From assembly GCA_021292105.1 (NCBI GenBank), contig CM037874.1, positions 30,458,800 through 30,522,799 of the forward strand: a stretch of 64,000 nt of DNA, read 5' to 3'. This document shows, piece by piece, positions 25,101 to 40,100 of the stretch. This DNA comes from Anadara kagoshimensis (taxonomy: Eukaryota > Mollusca > Bivalvia > Arcoida > Arcidae). How positions within the stretch are numbered: the first letter of the stretch is position 1; every line of letters begins with the position of its first letter. The notes beneath the pieces are model-generated. The model was not told the origin of the DNA. It searched no databases and worked only from the letters and a program-made list of their open reading frames with translations. Both the position numbers and the translations under genes were made by a program.

Positions 25101-28100
25101 TAAAAATGGTATATATCACGCTACGATTTTATCATATCACTTGTTTGATAATAAATAACAGTATAGAAGTATACAGTTTACCTATCAGGGCATGGCTCCT
25201 CATAAGCATCTAAATGAAAATACTGATTATTCCATAGAAAACAAAATCTCTTTTTGAATATTGAATGATGTCTGTCATCCTTTTGTGCCATTAAAATCTG
25301 AAATAGAATTGTTTAATGATTTAATGAAAACATTTGTTATGGAAAAAATATTAATCTATGACCTAATTTAAGCCGCTATATTAAATGCAATATAAAAAGT
25401 TACTTTCTAGGAAATACATGTATCATAAGAATTGAAGATTTGGTCTCACTTCTTTTAAATACAAAGTCAACATGATCTATTTTTGGTGGAAATGATATGA
25501 GTCCACTCTGCTACTTTTGGTGGCTTTATTAAAGTTTATTTATATACCGGTAAATGATATTAAAAAAAACACCATTGTCTTTTGACCTTTCACCCAATTA
25601 TATCAAATTCAAATTACTAGTTTAAGATTAGTTGAAATAAAGTGTTATCTTTTCTCTTTTTGTCAAGTGAGCTTAAACCTAATGATGAACACAAGAAATA
25701 GCTATTCCTTCAGAAACAGACAAGCTGTCAGATGAACAGCATCAACCATATGCATATTTAGTACATCAAAATACCTTAAACCATAAAAATCAACAAGAGC
25801 TTTCAGTGAAAGCAAGATCCCCCATCGAGAGAAAATTGTAACATAAATTTATCAAAAAATTTCAAAAGGGACTCCATTTCTAGGAAATCATTGAACCAGG
25901 ACAATAAATTGAAATACACAACTACATCTCCCACTGATCATTCCTTTAAAAGTTCATCACAGGATTTGGAGAAATATTATGAACAAAAGTGTGACACAGA
26001 CGGACAGAATGCATTACTATATGCCCCTCAATGATTTCTATGTGTGGTATAAATGTTTCATATTCATATTCAAGTTTGATATGTGTTCTCCTGTATTTTG
26101 TACAGACAAAATTAACTGAACTTATTGTATAATCGAATAAGTACTGTAAACATATTTAATTTTGGGTGTATTTATTTTCTGAGGAATATAAAATTTAGAC
26201 ATTTTTGCATAGTTAAATTTTCTCCTTATTTACATATTCACTATAACACAGTAAGCATAATTTAATTTTCGCTCAAAAACAATTGACCGCAAAAATAAGC
26301 GAAAATTAGTACACTGCGAAAATAAATATGTTTACAGTAAAATGTACTTACTTTATAATCTCGTTGAGTTATTGCCATTCTTAGTTCTACACTTTGTTTA
26401 TTAATCTCAGGTCGTCTAATAGTGTGAGTATAGGTCCAGAAACCTAAAACAACATAAAAAACAAATTTATTATAAAATGATATTTTTCATGCACTTTCAT
26501 TGGGCTAAAAGTCGTCACGTGATCAAATTAAATAATGTAATGACCTGGCACGTGCAAGAAAAGTTGATTGACAGGAAATTGCTTATCTCCTTAGATTCAA
26601 TGTTGATTATGTAAAATCTGAAAAGCAGCTGCTGTTAATGGCGCTTCCAAAATAGGAGGAAGATTTGGAAGGACAACACATCGTAACAACAATGGCAGCA
26701 AACGGTGGAAGGTTTGCGTCATTGTAGACTGAAGAAAAAGACGCTTTGTTCAATTGTCAAAATATTACAATAAATTACATCTTTTTTAAAGTGAAGTGAT
26801 ATTATATATATCCATATGTTGAAAAGTTGTTATTGTTCCATTTCTTATGTTATAAAGCAATTTAATACCTGAAACCAAGTAGTTTTGCCTTTTTTTTTTT
26901 TTAACAATTTTATAATAAAACAATTTTAGCACCAATTTGAGTTCATTATGTATTTTATTGACCTCAATTGTATATTATATTGCTTCAACAATAAATAATT
27001 TTTTCTTATTGACATAGAATATTCATTTCTTTAACAATAAGCACATATATACTGTTTTGAAATAAATATGAAATATATCATTTTAATTTTTCATATATAC
27101 GTTTACCTCTATATACACTGTAATCTGCCTATGTCAAAAAAATCTGAACCCTGGGTAAACTGTATAAAACTGTTTTTTTATTTCTCTTCTAAGATTTAAA
27201 TACAAAGGATAATGATAGGTGGCAAAAAAAAAAAACAAAATTCAACATGTGATGAATCAAACATATTTAGAAGCTTGTATGTAACATATAAAATGTATTA
27301 ATTTCCTATAATTTTGATACAAGTACATGTGAAATATATACAGTTGATAATTACCATTCTGGCCTCTTCGTCGTATTCTGGCCTGCATTTTACGACTAGG
27401 AGTGACCAAATAATCATGTACCACAATAAACTGTTGATAAGCTGGAAAATTCTGAAAGTCAGAGTTGAAATAAATAAATATATATAAATATGTAACATTC
27501 AATAATACAGTTACAAAGTAAATCCCAATTCACTGATAAAAAAATACAGAGGAATAGAGCAATTGTGTCTTATGACTAAGTTAAGATTGTTTCACTTGCA
27601 CTGAGGCAGTCAGTTTTCAGATGGTGTGCCCCAAGGAAACCACTTATCTGTAGCAAGTGAATTGAAAAACATTCTTAAAGTTGAATATTCTAATTTTGAT
27701 GGCGAGAGGCACAAAAGTGCATACTTTATACCACATAGTCATCAAGGCCCCCTAACAATCAAAGAATATTCCATCATGTAGATCAGTAAAGTTCTGACAT
27801 TTAAACTATCCACAGAAAACATGTCTCCAGGGCTCTACATTAACTTTTTTCCTAACTTGTCCAAACGGACAAGTAGAAGAAAAAGTTGGTTGTCCTTCGG
27901 CAAAACAAACTTGTCCGAAATTTTACAGCTAAATTCAGAATTACATTTACTTAAAGACTTAAAGCTAGAACCTGTATGTTTATTAATTCAAACCTAAAGT
28001 AATTTAGTGTCCATTGTTAATGATAAACTGTGTGATAAACCTGTTCACAGTTGTAAATATCAACTCGCTTGACCAACTTTCCTGGAACAAGCTAACTTGT

Positions 28101-31100
28101 TTTTGTTCGTACCTTGTTGTAGATATATTTTTTCCTCCTCAAATTTTTTTTTATTTTTAAGAGGACCACACGGAAACCCAAATTTGGACAGATCCATTGC
28201 CTCTCCTGTTGTCATGTGTAAACAATCTATGTAAATCGAACACTTCAATGTTGTTAAAGCAAACATATCGATGTTAAGCGCAAAGGAGAGTTAGATTATG
28301 ACCTTGTTTCAAAGTATTTGACATACAAGTTCCGGTCAATAATATCGTTGTTTACACTGTTAAATATTCATTGTAGAAACGTGATCAATGATACTGAAGG
28401 GTGGCGGAAAATATTACTTGTCCCGTCGGACAACATCACTGTCCAGTTGGGTTGTCCGACGACACTTTTATTGTCCCGGGCAATCGGACTAATGTTAATG
28501 TCGAGCCCTGGTCTCCCTTGTTTGTAAAGCTATTTGAAGCTCAACTTTAGCTTTAAAAGACTTTTATATATACTTTATATTTTGAAATGAGTAAATTTAG
28601 TGAATTAGAATCCCCCACCAGCAGTTGTTTTTGTTTTTTTTTTTTGTAATTTGCACATATGTTCAAAGGGCAATATCTCCAAGGAAAATGAGCAAACCAA
28701 CTTGGTTTAACAATATGCATATCTCCTATCAATGTTGATGCTTTGCACCAAGTTTCATGAAAGAGAGAATTTGCACAGACAAGCACCTCCTGTTTAGCTA
28801 GCTACACCTGCCATGTGTGTAATCAAAATTGAGTGAAAGGAAAATGGAACAATGGGAAGTCAAATATATCCAGGGAAATCTGGACACCGAAACATCAAAC
28901 TTACCAACAATACTGTGATGCCGGCCATAAAAACTTTTTGAGGGCTAATTTAACGATATAACAAGATTTTTCTTTGAAACATTAACCTCAAGGTTGTAAA
29001 AGGACATAAATCCTGTCTGTTTTCTGATCACAAGATTTTGGATTAAAGTAGATTCATCTGTATGAATTCAACTTACTTTAAGATCTGCAAGATTTTTAAT
29101 AAGGAACTTTCTCTTTTTGCTATTAGTACTTAATCTATCACCGGCGTCTATACCAAGACGATTACAAACTGCCTGTAATAATAGTCAAAATAAATATGTT
29201 AAATATGAACAATTATCCTTTATATTATCCATAACCCCAGCAATATAAATGTCTCTCTTAACCATTGATTCACCACCTCCTAATGTTGGTGATGTTGCAA
29301 TTTTTTAAGTCTGGATAAATTACATCCAGATAATGTAACATCAACCACATAATGAAACTCTAACAGATGTTTGGAATAAAGGCCACAAGAACTCTCACTT
29401 CTAACAGAAGTCTTCTATGTGACAGGTGGGTCAACCTGACTCTCAAGATATTAAGACTTATATTTCTCTATATAAACTAATTATCCAAACATCAAAACTT
29501 CAAAGTTAGATTTTGGGCTTAATCTGGCTGACCAGAATACGAAATGATATCCTATCAGTTTTATGTGACACACATGAGTTGTTACACTGCCAACAATTTT
29601 TCCATGTAACCACACATGGACTGTCATACTGCAAACAATTTTAACAAGTAAATCCAGTGAATTAGGATCCCCACCAGTAGATTATTTTTTGTTATTTGCA
29701 CTTATGTTTAAAGGGTAATAACTCCAAGAATAATAAGAAAAAATAACTCTGGTTAACGATATGTGCATCTCCTATCAATGTTGATACTTTACACAAAGTT
29801 TCATGAAATACTGGTACATGTAGTGTTTCATGTTTTTGGAGAATTAGCGCAGACAAAAATTTCTGACGGACAGGTGGAAACTTGAATTTAATATCCCACT
29901 TTTTCTTTGAAAGGTGGGGTATAATAACAAAGAGCAACACATTTATGTAAGAGGGAAGGTTCACCTGGGTAAAAGTGATTTCCTGACTTGGGATAAATTC
30001 CTAGATCATATCAATTCAACTACTTCATTAAGATGATGCTTGGAAAGCTTTATCATCTATTACACATGGGTTTAATGTGATAATGGTAAATCTATTTTCA
30101 CTTAAAAGTTTGTCTCTTTATTAAATAAAATTCACCATTTCTTCAAAACACATTCTAATATATATTTACCGAGATCATTTTCATAACTTTTTCTTCAAAT
30201 CCTGTAGCATTGTCTATAACATCATAATATGGATGACCAACCCATGCCTGGAACAAAAATTAAAGCACTGATACATATATAATATATATATATGTCTCAT
30301 TCTTGTCACATTCAACTTAGCTTGAAAGAAATCAGGGGTTTAAAATTACATTTTGTAATGTAAGTCCAGGACCTATTCCCTTTATTTTTTTGGCAGATCC
30401 CATATAAATTTTTGTGAAGTTTTGCTCTAAAACTGTTGGTAAAAATAACATTAGAATTTTAAATAGGCACAACTCTTTAGAAATTTGCACATAGTTACTT
30501 CCTCTTCTGGCAAACGCAACGGACAATGCCCATACTTGCCTACCCTTTCCTGAGACTAGGAGTAAGTTTGGGTAAACTTTGATCGCAAGTTTTACAAAAT
30601 CTATCATAAGCCAAGGATTCCTATATTTGACTTGACAAAACATGGATATGCTGTATAATACTTGGGTTTGAATTCTTGATCCCATTGTTTCTTCTTCATT
30701 TTAATTTGCAGCTAAAGATCCTGATTGGAAGCTAAAGATCGTCACTTTCATGCCCATACCATTAAGAAGTCATTTTTAAACAAATGTACTACACTGGTTC
30801 CCTGTCTTGCACACTTGGACAGTATTTACACATTGCTCTTTGCTTAAATTAGAGGAAGTTGCCATTTCACCACTATACATGGACTAGAAAATGGTTTCAG
30901 CTCCAATTTCTGAAAATTACTTGATTTTCTTTTTTCGTCGTAAGTTTTAACTGGCAATCGTATAAGGGTAGGCAAGTATGAATGCCTTACCATTTGATGT
31001 CCTGTTTCTAGAAATGGGTGCATAAAAATCAGTATAGACTTAATTTTTTATCAGGATATACCATGAATATTGCACTAGAAAATACCAAAAATATTGCTTT

Positions 31101-34100
31101 GTTGCGGGTGTTTAATAAAGACAGATTCAACTGTAGGGGTTTAGATTAACAGGAGCCCAGTAGCATATGGTCTCCAGAAATTTGTCTGAGCCCCAAAGTT
31201 TTAAAGATTTTTTTTATGTATTGCAATTTGCAATTTCTCTTCATAAGGGAGCTGGGCCCCTAACTCAAAATAGTTAAGATTCATCCCTGCAATTGTTAAA
31301 AGGTCAACTGTGTACAAAGTCCATATTACATGGGTCTCATGAGTGGTCTTTATAATCATGCTTTAATGTACTAATCAAATCTTAATTAGCATATTATCTG
31401 ATTTGCTAGTTAAGACTTAATCAATGACTGACTTTGATAAGCTTTGCACTTCTGGACCCTAGTAGTTGTTTAACTACATAAAACTAATAAAAATTTCCTC
31501 ATTTTTTCATTTTATATATTTTTTAACATTTAGGTACTTCACCTGTGCTGTAAATCTTAATTTGCATATTATCTGGTTTGCTAGTTAAGACTTAATCAAT
31601 GATTCACCTTAATCAGCTTTGCACAACTGGACCCTAGTAGATATTTAACTTCACAACTAATAAAAATTTCCTCATTCTTCATTTTCATATTTTTTTAAAA
31701 AAAACATTTAGGTACTACACCTGTGCCGTAATTGAGTCTAGATTTCTGGCACCTGATAAATCTTCATGCCTTGTTTCATGGCCCTCTAATGTGTAAAACG
31801 GTTCCGCTCCGTTGGCTGCTGATACCATGTGTATGATCTGATTATAACGATTGTCCCGTATATCCACTTCATTCCACTGATTATCTGTCTTCATTTTCAC
31901 CCACTGGTCTCTCGGTAAATCTAGATTAATAATGACAGAAAAAGGTTCTGATAATTAATTAATGAACCAAAATGATTCAAGTAGGAAATACTGGTAACTA
32001 GACCAAGAATTAATCATAGTTCAAAGGTTTAATTAAAATCAAACTGTATTACATGTACTTGTAATTATATGTGTAACATGAAGGAAAAATATGCAGAAGC
32101 CAAATAAAGAACTTCACTAGAACCTTATTAATACTAGCAGGACCACCGTGATAGCTCAGTTGGTAAAGTGCTCACTCAGTAAGTGGTATGGTTGTGGGTT
32201 CGAACCCTTACTGGGTCTGACCCAAAACTTGAAAGTGGGTAGTGACTGTTATTTTGGCAAGCACTCAGCATTATGAAATGAAAGTCATGTTTCTTGCAGA
32301 TGAGAACTTAAAATAAAAGAGGTCACAGAAGACTTGGAACGATAATAAACCATGCTGTATAATGCCATCAGTGCATGCCACATTTTCATGATTCCAGTAT
32401 GTATATGTCAAACCAAACAGGGAAATTTCTATAATTCAAAGTGCTGATATATCGTGTTTTATGCACTTTGTATTGATATGTATATTGTAATTCTAAATAT
32501 CATAATTATAACCACATTGCTGGACATTTATTCCAATACATGTCCACCAAGTAAGTTTTATAATTAATAATACCACTATGTGTTTGTCTTTTCTTGTTTC
32601 TTGTCCGATTTTATTGTTTATATCATGGACTATTGTTGTATTGTACAATGTATTTGGAACTGTTGGCTATTGCCAAGTACATGTATAAGTTTTTTAGTTA
32701 CAAATTACTTCCATTTACTGTAAAAGTATTTTTCTCAGGGTGAAAATTTCGCAATTCCTAAAATCTGACATTTTATGTAGGTGTAATTTTCACGTAACCA
32801 ATATAAGTGGGTGAATATTCTATATATTAAGATATGTATGTTATACATTTTGGCATAGGTTAAATTTTTGCAGTAATTTCTTTAGTGCAAAATAAGTAAA
32901 AATTTTACCCATGTGAAAATTTCCCCCTTTACAGTACTTACTTGTAGAATGCTGATGATGATAACAGAATAAGAAGAGACATGTTTAAAAAGAGCAATAT
33001 AGTACATTTATAACACCACTAATTTTTACCCATTTAACACACATATATCACTTCTACTATTTCTGAAACAACAACAGTAGGAGTATTTTATTGTAAAGTC
33101 AGTAGAAATATTAAAATTGTTAATGACCGTCATTAAATCTAGATATAATTAACTCACAAGCTGTTGCATCCATTATTCCTCGGTCACATATAACTAGACA
33201 ATTCTGTTGGCAGGTTCTGGCTAGTTCAAAGTATGTATTCTCTATCTGCATCATGGTTTTAATTAGATTTTCTTGAAATTTATAAGCTGTGAATAAAAAG
33301 AAACAAGTGTAATAAAACTTCACAATGATCAAATGATCTTCAAATGTATAAGCTGTGTAATAAAACTTCACAAAGATCAAATGATCTTGAAATGTATAAG
33401 CTGTGTAATAAAACTTCACAAAGATCAAATGATCTTCAAATGTATAAGCTGTGTAATAAAACTTCACAATGATCAAATGATCTTCAAATGTATAAGCTGT
33501 GTAATAAAACTTCACAAAGATCAAATGATCTTGAAATGTATAAGCTGTGTAATAAAACTTCACAAAGATCAAATGATCTTCAAATGTATAAGCTGTGTAA
33601 TAAAACTTCACAAAGATCAAATGATCTTCAAATGTATAAGCTGTGTAATAAAACTTCGCAAAGATCAAATGATCTTCAAATGTATAAGCTGTGTAATAAA
33701 ACTTCACAATGATCAAATGATCTTCAAATGTATAAGCTGTGTAATAAAACTTCACAAAGATCAAATGATCCTAAATGTATAAGCTGTGTAATAAAACTTC
33801 ACAATGATCAAATGATCTTCAAATGTATAAGCTGTGTAAAAAACTTCACAAAGATCAAATGATCTTCAAATGTATAAGCTGTGTAATAAAACTTCACAAT
33901 GATCAAATGATCTTCAAATGTATAAGCTGTGTAATAAAACTTCACAAAGATCAAATGATCTTCAAATGTATAAGCTGTGTAATAAAACTTCACAAAGATC
34001 AAATGATCTTCAAATGTATAAGCTGTGTAATAAAACTTCACAATGATCAAATGATCTTCAAATGTATAAGCTGTGTAATAAAACTTCACAAAGATCAAAT

Positions 34101-37100
34101 GATCCTAAATGTATAAGCTGTGTAATAAAACTTCACAAAGATCAAATGATCTTCAAATGTATACGCTGTGTAATAAAACTTCACAAAGATCAAATGATCT
34201 TCAAATGTATAAGCTGTGTAATAAAACTTCACAATGATCAAATGATCTTCAAATGTATAAGCAGTGTAATAAAACTTTACAAAGATCAAATGATCTTCAA
34301 ATGTATAAGCTGTGTAATAAAACTTCACAAAGATCAAATGATCTTCAAATGTATAAGCTGTGTAATAAAACTTCACAAAGATCAAGCAGCATCATCTAAT
34401 GAAGGTTTGTTTTTAACTGAAAATTAAAGTTTAAGACATAAAACTATGGCATAAACATAAACTTTAGAACTGAAAATCATGCTGATGAAATATAATAACA
34501 CCTGAGTCCATACAACTTATACGCTTTAAGGACTTTAAGTACATACTCACTTTACCAATTCAGGAAAGTAAAACGGTTGGTTGGTACCAATGATGTTTTA
34601 CACATAAATTAAATTATATTACTTATATTGAGGCAGTCCATTATGAAACAGTAGAGAAATCTAGAAAGTGTGGAGAAAACCAATGTTCTCCATTATGCAA
34701 ACTGACAATTTTTTCTTGCATTCACAATAGGACTGAACATGTGGATTTCAAACCCAAAGGATAATAGTTTAGACCAATGAACCAATAAGAAGGATAGAAA
34801 ATGACACATCCAACATTCTTTTTTTGCATTATTACTGAATAATTTGTATCAACGCAATATGTTTCTTAAAAATTATTAGACTACATGATTACATCATGAC
34901 ATGAGAACCTCATAAAAAACCCTTGCTTTATATAAATTGTACAGTTAAACCTTGTTATAATATTTCAGTTAACTCATCTTGCTCATTGCTACACTATTTT
35001 GAAATTCCAAAATATAAATTTCTCTTATGATTTTCTTTATGAGTCATCCTCAATTTATCACAAAACCCCCTTTATAATACATAACAAAATAAGACAGAAC
35101 TGAAAAAATTTAAGTTTTTTTTTGTTTTGTTTTTTGTTGTTGTTGAAAATGGTCTTATCTGAAAAATCCTGAAATAAGCACTGTTGATTACAGAACATAT
35201 AACTGAAAAAAGTGATACTAATTAAGTTACAAGGGGGTAACTAGACTTTAATATCATATGCAGCAAGTTATAAATGATATATGACATGTCATCAGATCAC
35301 AACTTCAATCTTGATTAGAGCACTAGGTTGTTTTTCAGTGAGGGTTATCCCGAAAACATTACACTATAATCAATTAATTAAACTAATAATATTATAATTC
35401 TAAAACAAATCAATAAGCATGTTTTAATTCTTCCAAAATGAAAATAACAAATAGGGGTAAATAATGATATAAATGTGAATTTATCAAAAAAACAAACCAG
35501 TAAACGTATCATCATATCAAAATAACATGTCATATAAAACACAAATAATTGTATCATTGTTTTGATATTAATCTGAGTTATTTTGACTATACATACCAAA
35601 TATGATCAGAGTTCATTTGTATATCAACTAACAGATCGAAAAATGTTTGAACAAAATAGAAACAAGAGAATTAATGCTAGGGCATGAGATTTCAAGAGCA
35701 TGGGAATATCATTTAAATCGCAATATTTACAATTGCAGTATGTTTGCTTCAATAAAGTATTTGACATTGATTTACTTTGCAACTTCATTGAGACATTGCT
35801 CCACACACTGACGCGATGATGTCAGATGTCAAATGCTCTTATTGACTGACAGGAGACGACCAATATTAATGAGAAGGTGCACCAACATTGCATTTCAAAT
35901 TTGTTTTTAAATTAACATGGAAATAAAATTAATTTCTTTAAATATTGTAAATATAAGAAATAAGGAAAGCCTTTTATGCAAAAATTTAAGACAGCCCATT
36001 ATACTTTGCAAGTTCATAAGGACAATGGAAAAATACCTTATTTCTTAAATAAATGAACTGACAAATACTTTTTAACTATTTATACAGATTTCTGAATGTA
36101 GTTAGCAATATAACTTTAAAAGGAACATTAATTGTAGTGAGAAACATTATATAAATATTACATTTCTGACAGGGTGCCAGTACATATTGTCACCTCGAGG
36201 AAGCATTGTTTGCCGAGGCAATAGCCGAGGCTGAAAATGCTTTTCGAGAGGTGACAATATATGTACTGGCACCCTGTCAGAAATGTAATATTCATTTTAT
36301 TACACCGAATGTTTGTTTTATTTTACCAATACATGATGTGCATCCTCATCCTTAGTAATGTCTATACCAATTTTAATTCAATTTATCGACCGGGAATGCC
36401 TCAAATGCAGTCATTTGAGCCAAGAAATTTAAGAAACATATCCAAGGCCCGCTGAATGATCCATTTAGTTGATGCAGAGTCTTTAGACTCTTAACAAATT
36501 GCCAAGACAGTCATTGTCAACCTCGGCAAACATCATCCGTTGTTGTTACAGATGAATGTAAACAATATCAATAACAATGAGACACTTGCTGTAGACACAA
36601 CTGAAAACATGTTTTGTTCAAAGCGCCGACGTGATCCAGTGAAGGTAGGCGACTCGAACAAAAGTACTGTCACATAGTCACGCGCAGCGCTATGTGACAT
36701 TATAAATTTTATGTGACAGTACAAATTGTTACATAGCTCTTATCCAATGAAATTGCTAGATTTTTACATAAGGTGTAATAAAACAAAATGATATCTCCAT
36801 GTCATATTATTGAGCACACATGACTTAGATCGATTTTATATCCCAGTCAAGAATATTTCAGTAGCATCTAGACACCACCAAGCTATAAATGATGTGGCAA
36901 ATTTTTTTTACCTTTGCAGTGCACCCAGGGCAATGTGCAGACAGAGTAGTGACATGACAAGGCACATCAGTTTTTAAGGTTTGATTGCATGTCAATAAAA
37001 CTTTAGGGTGGGTCTAAAACAATTAGGTTAGTTAGTAAAGGCAGAACACAATTTTATTCTTGACATTAATGATACAAAGACTTGATTTAGAGAGACTTGT

Positions 37101-40100
37101 TTTAAATCACAGAGATTTTGTCATATTAAGAGATATTTATGTAACAGGTGGGAGGAAATAAAAGAAACAATAGATCCTCGTGATATGAATATCCTCTGAA
37201 AAGTGTATTTTCCATAGCTAATACAAGTAAATTGCATGACAATGGTCATAAATATATATGGTTGCTAAGGAAATTAATTAGATATTTTATATGGTTGTTA
37301 AGGAATTTGATGTTGACCTTTCTTCTAAGAGTTTATAATATATGATGATTACTTCAAGAAACTGATCATAAATCAGACATGGTTGCTATGACCATTACTG
37401 GTTTACAAGTACCATTAACCTTCGATCTTTATTTTTCTAAAAGATAATCTGATCTCATTTCATTTTCATGTTTAAAGTTGATATATGTAAAATTGTTTTT
37501 TTTAAACAATATTGATATTTTTCATTTACAGTCAAACCTGCCTATAATGGTCACCAAAGGGAACCAATGAAAGTGGCCTTTATGGGCAGGTGAACCTTAT
37601 ATACAGGTTCAAATAATATGAATAAAGAACAATTGGGATATAATTCTACTGGCCTTTATAAGCAGGTAGCCCTTATATAGAGGTGGCCTTTAAGGCAGGT
37701 TGGACTGTAGTTATACATCACCATTGTATGGGATGCTTCATTGTCCTGCCCAGTAACAGAAGTAGAACTAGAAGTAAATCTATACAAAAACAGCTAAAAG
37801 GATCTTTCTTACTGGTCACCACCAAGGTAGAATTGTTTTTAACAACAATATGATATTTGACATTGATTGTACAGTGTATCAGTGGGTGATATTTAACACC
37901 TGGAGACTACTTTATTTTGACCGCTGGTCACCTCTGCAAGGTATTGTAAAAATCACCTGGATTCATAAAAACATATTAATTAAAAGTATGGCAGCAATTT
38001 TGCTACATTTCTTAAAAACTACCTTCTGCCTTTTAAATTGGAAAATTTGAAGTACTGAAATATAGAAAATTGCATAATGACATGCTTTGCAAGTTATTGT
38101 AAAAATCACCTGGATTCATAAAACATATTAATTAAAAGTATGGCAGCAATTTTGCTACATTTTTTAAAAACTTTCTGCCTATTAAATTGGGAAAAATTGA
38201 AGTACTGAGATATAGAAAATTGCATTATGACATGCTCACAATAGCTTAAGATCCTCATTGCAAAGATGTTATATTGTCACAATATCTTACATTTTGTGGG
38301 CAGAGACAACTACAATTAATTTGCTAGTACATCACTGTTGTTTTGAGAATATTAGTGGTGATGGGAAAATTTTGTCATTTTCCCCCCAGGGGAAGCAACC
38401 TTTATTTGGTAGTAATTTTAGGCAAACAAAATCACTGAGTATGGATACTTCATAAGGAAAACCCCAAAACTTGTGTTTTAAAACTGACTTAAAACATTGT
38501 ATTTAGTTTCTTATAAATGCACAAAATTTAATACATGTTTTGCTACAACTCATATACGTGATTTAAAAATATTTTAAATTCTGTCATACCATACGGTACG
38601 AGTCATTATACTTACGTTCATCATTTTTCAAATTTGTAAATTTAATTCCACCACTGAAATAAAAAAGAAAAAATATAAATTATTTCATAAGATCATTTAA
38701 TTTTTATCACAAATAAGATTCACATTGGGATATGACATTAGCTCACCACACTAGGTCAGTACTTTGTACAGCAACCATGCTTAGCAGAGACCTATGAGAA
38801 TCGTTGCCTCCCATCAAATCTTTATGGTCAATTAAATCCTTGCTCTGTAATCTTGCGATACAAACTTTATTCATATGTGAGAACAAACATTATACAACCA
38901 CCCTGGCATCACAGCAAGTTTGGTTAGTTTTAGGAGCAGGCAGGCAATCATGCATCATCACCATCATCATGCTTCATCATCACCTTACAGAGCATACAAG
39001 ACTGAGCTTAATTACTCAGATTGACACTGTGGTTAAACCATATATTGCAATATCTTTGCTTCAATAAAGTATTTGACATCAACTATACTTTGCAACTTTC
39101 TAGAGACATTGCTCTAGGCGCTGACGTGATAATGTCAGATGTCCGATGCTCTTGTTGACTGGCAGGAGCTGACCCATTTTATGAAAAGGTGCACAACAGC
39201 ACATTTCAAAATTGTTTTCAAATTAACATGGAAAATGTGAGACTGCAATAAAATAATTTTTTATAAATATTGTAAACATAAGAAATAAGGTAATATTCCA
39301 ATGTCTTTATGAACTTACAAAGTATAATGGGCTGTCTCAAATTCAGTTTATAAAGACATTGGAAAATGACTTTATTTCTTAAATCAAACTACCTCCAAAA
39401 CACTTAACATATTAAATATTAAAGTAGACTTCACTTCAGGAAAATCAATTTGAGTATCCCTGTTCTGATAATATGTTAGTGTATTTGGCTGAATGAAATC
39501 TGTAAATTGTCAGAGATTAAACCAAGCAAGTAATCAGGAAAATGTCAAGTTGACTTAGGTTTTTCCAAATCTTATTCTTTATAGATTTCATTGTTTCTGT
39601 GAACACTAAAAACACAAGACTTCTTTGTCATTAAGCAGGGGGAAATTTATAAGATAAAAAAAATAAATTAGGATTCTGATCCAGTACCTATTTTATGTGA
39701 TTTGCACTTATATTCTATAACATGTGCATCCCCTATCTGTTGTTACTTGCAAAATAGTGTGTTTTTTTATACTTTGATAAACAGAGGATTATAACACCAA
39801 GGAAAATTAGTAAACCAAATCAGGTTCATAATATCCCCTTCTCCTTTCGCCGTTGATAATGTCCATTTTTTTAAACTTCTAGTGAATAGTTTTGGAGATT
39901 GACTCTTGACAAGAATTTCCCATTGAAAACTTCAAAGGGCTATAGATTCAAGGAAATTTAGCAAACAGCTTCGAGTTAGTAATGCATATATAATCTTCTA
40001 TCAATGTTGATGCTTTAGGTTTTGTAAAATTATGATGCATACTGGTAGTATGAAATTGAAGATTATGAAATTGTGATTCATAGTTTGGAGTATTACTCCA

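Noticed and set aside
22699..25104. Satellite DNA rather than a mobile element
   Set aside because: The same arms bound arrays of different length at four separate sites, which favours a dispersed element with an internal array.
30332..30685. 117-codon minus-strand frame in intron 6
   Set aside because: No family motif and it lies between well-supported exons in an intron; treated as chance.
32140..32216. Functional tRNA gene
   Set aside because: A and B boxes are good, but the anticodon arm and acceptor stem cannot be formed properly; better explained as a SINE head.
33302..34385. CRISPR-like array
   Set aside because: Units are directly abutting with no unique spacers, and the context is eukaryotic.
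33333..34427. Long plus-strand frames with a 16-residue repeat
   Set aside because: They exist because the 48-bp unit is divisible by three; no start context or homology. Only the minus strand relates to a real exon.
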